Part shown: one piece after another, positions 60,833 to 64,000 of the stretch
Numbering within the stretch: position 1 is the stretch's first letter
How the letters are laid out: each line of letters opens with the position of its first letter
Source: Trametopsis cervina
Taxonomy: Eukaryota > Basidiomycota > Agaricomycetes > Polyporales > Irpicaceae
NCBI GenBank assembly: GCA_022385755.1
Contig: MU278352.1
Coordinates: 1 to 64,000 of the forward strand
Direction of reading: 5' to 3'
DNA length: 64,000 nt
Position numbers and translations under genes: made by a program
Notes under the pieces: model-generated
The model's input: the letters and a program-made list of their open reading frames with translations, nothing else
What the model was told of the DNA's origin: nothing
Database searches by the model: none

Positions 60833-62670
60833 ATGGCGCGTTGTAAACCTGTGTTTCCATCTCTCAACTCCAGTCCGACACCCGCTCCCTCCGTATCATC
60901 ATCTTCACCGACCCAACCGCAGAGGAAGGTCGGCCTCATCGAAAGATCAGCGAGGGGCCATGCACGTATCCATGGTCTGCCCGAAGAACTTTCACCGCCT
61001 TCAAGATCGCCCAGCCCAACCTCACGGTCTCGGTCGATGACTTTTCGCGCCAAAGTCGCGGAGGTAGTGGCGGAGGCAGGGACTCCAGCGAATCCAAGCT
61101 GGGTGCATGTCTCGCGCTCTTTGCGCATGGCATGCACGAGTCGAATTTACCGCGGGGGTGTCCCTCAAGGTGTGCGTATTGGTGAGAAGAGGAAGATTGA
61201 ACATGGCAACTACGAGTGGGTGCTTCCCGATACGGAGGAACAATGGGAGCAGGGGGAAGAGAAATGGGAGCGGAGATTTTCGAGCGAAGGAAAGGCCTCG
61301 AAATACTGGCCCCCCGTGTCGCCCTCAAAGGCTGAACTCGTTAGGAGTAAGGTGAGAGCTTGGCAAGCCACAGTAGTTCCTGTCGTCGCCGATGTTCAGG
61401 CTGGTGCAGCCGCAGCAAGCAGCATAGCCCTGGAAAAGAGCAACGATGCCGGTCCGTCTCAGTTGAGGCAGTCTCCAATCATGTTTCCGGTGGTCAAACA
61501 CCCTGCCAATGCAACAAATGCCAAAAGCGAAAAGATCCGCGGGACCCCTGTTAAGGACGTCTCTGTACCCGAAAGTCGTTTGCAAGACCGTCATAGATCA
61601 CCATCGCCAGCCGCTGCTCGCATCGCGGAGGTATCCGAGACGGTATGTCTAATATGTGTCTCGTGAATGTATGTATTCCGAATTAATCTGGTTTACAGCC
61701 CTTCCTGCCTCCGTCATTCCCTCCCCAGCTCGCTACATCAACGCCTATGCCTTTTGATAAAGCCAAGGTCACACACAAAGCCAGGGCTAAACCGCGACCG
61801 ATATTACCATTGAAGCCATCCGATTCATCACCGTCTTCCTCCCCTCGGTTACCGAATTCAGCTATCAACCGAATTCCTGTGCCGTTAGACACATCTCTGC
61901 GCAGCCAGTCTGCTGGACGATCATCGCCCATACCGCGTGGAAAACGCTCACCGCTACCGCCTCCCAGGCGCAGCCCCAGTCATCAACCAGTCAATGATGA
62001 ACCCGTGTCGAAAAAGCCGCGCACAAGCCCTGACCCCTTTGTTGAGTCCAGAGTATCACCGTTGCAACTTACACATCCCCGACCAACCACTCCCCCACGT
62101 ACCCCCTCCCCACGGATCCTTGAAGGTCTTGGGAACGCGCGTGGCCCTCCCGTCACACCTGAACAGAACGGTCTACCGACATTAACGGACTTGCTTGCTT
62201 CCTCTCGAAGATCGCGCCCTCGGCCGCGGCCTCCATCCCGCAAAAATAGACACAGCTCTGTGGGGACCCACGAGACGGGCGAAAACCCATCGGCCCATGG
62301 CGCTCGTGAACCATCCCCAGCTCCAACGGCTACGAGTCGGGCAAGGACAGTCTTCTCGTCGCCCGCTTCAGGCTCTTCCGATTCACCTCAATCTCTGCGA
62401 GCGCGTCCGAGGTCCCCGGTCTCCCCGCTATTCCCCAGCACCTTTGCTCCTCCATTTACATCCACGCAGCATGGTGTCGGTGCAGCTGGCTTCGGGGCCA
62501 TGGCTGCCAGTCAACATGCGCTCACGAGAGGGAACGGTGGTACGTTTGGCATGGGCTATAGCTCACAGTATGACATAGAGGGCCAGGTTGGGATGGTCAG
62601 TGATATTCTCGAAAGAGATGTTGACTTCGATGGGTGGTTGCGCGATATCCCGGAAGTTGATGCGGAGTGA
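60833..62670 (+). CDS. Disordered Ser/Pro/Arg-rich protein of unknown function
   Basis: Two exons: 60833-61642 and 61699-62670; sum 593 codons plus stop. Almost the whole chain is predicted by eye to be disordered: many SPSP, RSRS and PPR clusters and a basic RRSRPRPRPPSRK near residue 400. More ordered patches are YEWVLPDTEEQWEQGEEKW (about residues 125-145), LPTLTDLLASSRRS, and the C-terminus GQVGMVSDILERDVDFDGWL ending DIPEVDAE. Those patches look conserved-type, and a short linear-motif scaffold or nuclear protein is plausible, but no family was recognised. The ATG is preceded by an AT-rich leader. Confidence 0.7.
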
Positions 62671-63399
62671 CGATGTGACGGTGTCCCCCTTTTTTGTCCA
62701 GTCTTGATTGATTATTCCAGTGTTTTGCGCTGTTGTGCTTTGTCCCCCGTTCATTTGACACTGTCTAATCAGTGACGGATGTTAGTTGACAGCCTACTCT
62801 CAGAAGGCGCCTTTTCATCATGTGGCTTATAGTGAAGCGTTAGAATTTTTTTCTACAGAGGCTCTGATAATAAAGATATTGTATGACTTGGCAAGCCGAT
62901 GTTCATGGAGATCGTTATGTAGAACAGGCTGTACATCCAGGTTGGATAGCGATGCACATCAGTGGAGATGTTGTCCATCGTTTCGCTCACACTACGCGAT
63001 CACGCAGTTCCTACGAAACCGCCGTTGGCGGCAGATTGTAGACGGCTGTTCTGGTAGACGACAATGCTCACTCATTCCCACCTTGCATCGCATTATCTGA
63101 GACGCTGCTCGCGGCTATGGTGAACAGGCGCGGTGCAATTTAAAAGCGTCGATGTAAAGTAACTATCGGTAAGCAATGGTTCTCTCCGGCTGCCGTATGA
63201 GATAGCCCAAATCTTTTCTCTGCTAATGCATTTCCATGAAGAAAATTGCAACGAATTAAAGAGGATAAAACTGGAAGTGGGTTATCAAGTGTCACAGTGA
63301 GTCCACGGTCGCTAAGTACAGATTAGCTGCTTCCGATACATCTCCCCAGCAGATGTAATATAAGGTGATTGCGCGGCGCCTTCACGCTCAGCGTCCGAA
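62671..63399. other. Convergent 3' regions
   Basis: Between the disordered protein (+) and the partial gene (-). An AT-rich stretch at 62820-62890 could serve polyadenylation. No gene seen. Confidence 0.5.
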
Positions 63400-64000
63400 T
63401 CATGCGAAAGAAACGCGCTTTCGAGGTAGCTCTGCATCCCGCTCAAGGCCCTTAGATGCATCTAGCGGAGGAGATATGGCCCCACATTTTCCGCCGTTCT
63501 TCTGAGCTTTCGTCTTGCTTCGTTTAGCCCGAGCTCTTTCAATTTTCAAAGTAGCCTTCACTTCCCGCTGTAGGCGCAGACAGAATCAGTTGTGGAGAGA
63601 ACACGACGCGGAGAACAATTACCAATTTGTCCTTGGACGATGGACGGAATTTTGAATCAGACTTTGGAGACGTCTTCCCATGCCACGGTTAGAAGGACGG
63701 ACTAGACGTCGACGTCGTGCAAGGATTGGCGCACCTGTTTCTGAGTGGCTTGACGTTTTTGCGCGATTCTCTTCTTAGATTTTTCTTCTACTGTTCCTGC
63801 AACAGAGCTCGCAATATCCAGCGCCGCATTCTTCCAAGAAACAGATGATCAGCCTAAGCACCGTCAGGTGCACACCTCATCTCACTTTCGAGTCTACAAA
63901 AGTCTTCGGCTGTTTACCTCTCCGTGTCTGTTGTACATCTGCCGACGAATTTGTCTGTCCACGCATCACATAGGCGTACTGATGATGACGGTAATACGGT
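63400..64000 (-). CDS. 3' part of a basic protein gene, runs off the window
   Basis: Reading right to left, three exons can be joined in frame by ordinary introns. One around 63830-63740 encodes KNAALDIASSVAGTVEEKSK and KKRIAQKRQATQKQ. A short one around 63690-63630 encodes SPKSDSKFRPSSKDKL. The last, from about 63570, encodes REVKATLKIERARAKRSK and ends LPRKRVSFA with a TGA at 63402-63400. Intron lengths are near 57 nt and one has CTAAC. The product is strongly basic, as in nucleolar or chromatin proteins, but no family is recognised. The 5' part and start codon lie beyond 64000 or in the last 150 bases. Confidence 0.5.

Overview
The window is nuclear DNA from a filamentous basidiomycete, almost certainly an Agaricomycete (mushroom or polypore). 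The evidence is many short introns of about 45-65 nt with GTRNGT donors and YAG acceptors, intron-dense genes, GC-rich coding third positions, and families typical of this class: Prr1/Skn7, a basidiomycete-type SRPK, GH31, TPR-CHAT, a HerA/FtsK-like ATPase and membrane-anchored kinases with altered DFG motifs. No rRNA, tRNA, CRISPR array or intact transposon was recognised. Exon junctions were worked out by hand; for most genes the summed exon lengths are a multiple of three, which supports the models.

Layout. 1-4400 is gene-poor and holds degenerate repeats and minus-strand coding remnants. 4401-7265 (+) is a two-finger C2H2 transcription factor, with a second stop-free frame about 2 kb long inside it. 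8005-9163 (+) is an Mpv17/PMP22 membrane protein in nine exons. 9164-12750 is repeat-rich and includes a cluster of CCAAT boxes followed by a strong TATA box with no clear gene. 12753-17047 (+) is Skn7/Prr1 (HSF-type DNA-binding domain plus response-regulator receiver) with an unusual 1062-nt intron. 17499-19641 (-) is a kinase with DYG in place of DFG. 20765-24689 (+) is a TPR-CHAT protease-like protein. 24877-26272 (-) is a truncated CNH/Vps3-like gene. 26868-27128 (-) is a possible small secreted protein.

From 27.1 to 30.2 kb nothing convincing was found. Then follow an F-box protein (30221, +), a C2-domain protein (31692, +), a second variant kinase with DLG (33981, +), an acidic conserved-looking protein (37614, +), SRPK (41 kb, -), a 12-exon MFS transporter (44499, +), the HerA/FtsK-like ATPase (46.6-49.6 kb, -), a hypothetical protein (50178, +), the telomere protein Rap1 (51.7-55.0 kb, -), a truncated member of a fungal family (55022, +), a secreted GH31 alpha-glucosidase (56528, +), a disordered conserved-looking protein (60833, +), and the 3' part of a minus-strand gene that runs off the right end.

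The genes form no single pathway. Several belong to signalling or quality-control systems: Skn7 stress response, three kinases, CHAT protease, F-box, Rap1. The points most worth a second look are the TPR-CHAT protein, the overlapping frame in the C2H2 gene, the Skn7 intron, the HerA-like ATPase, and the two genes that exist only as N-terminal pieces (Vps3-like and the gene at 55022).
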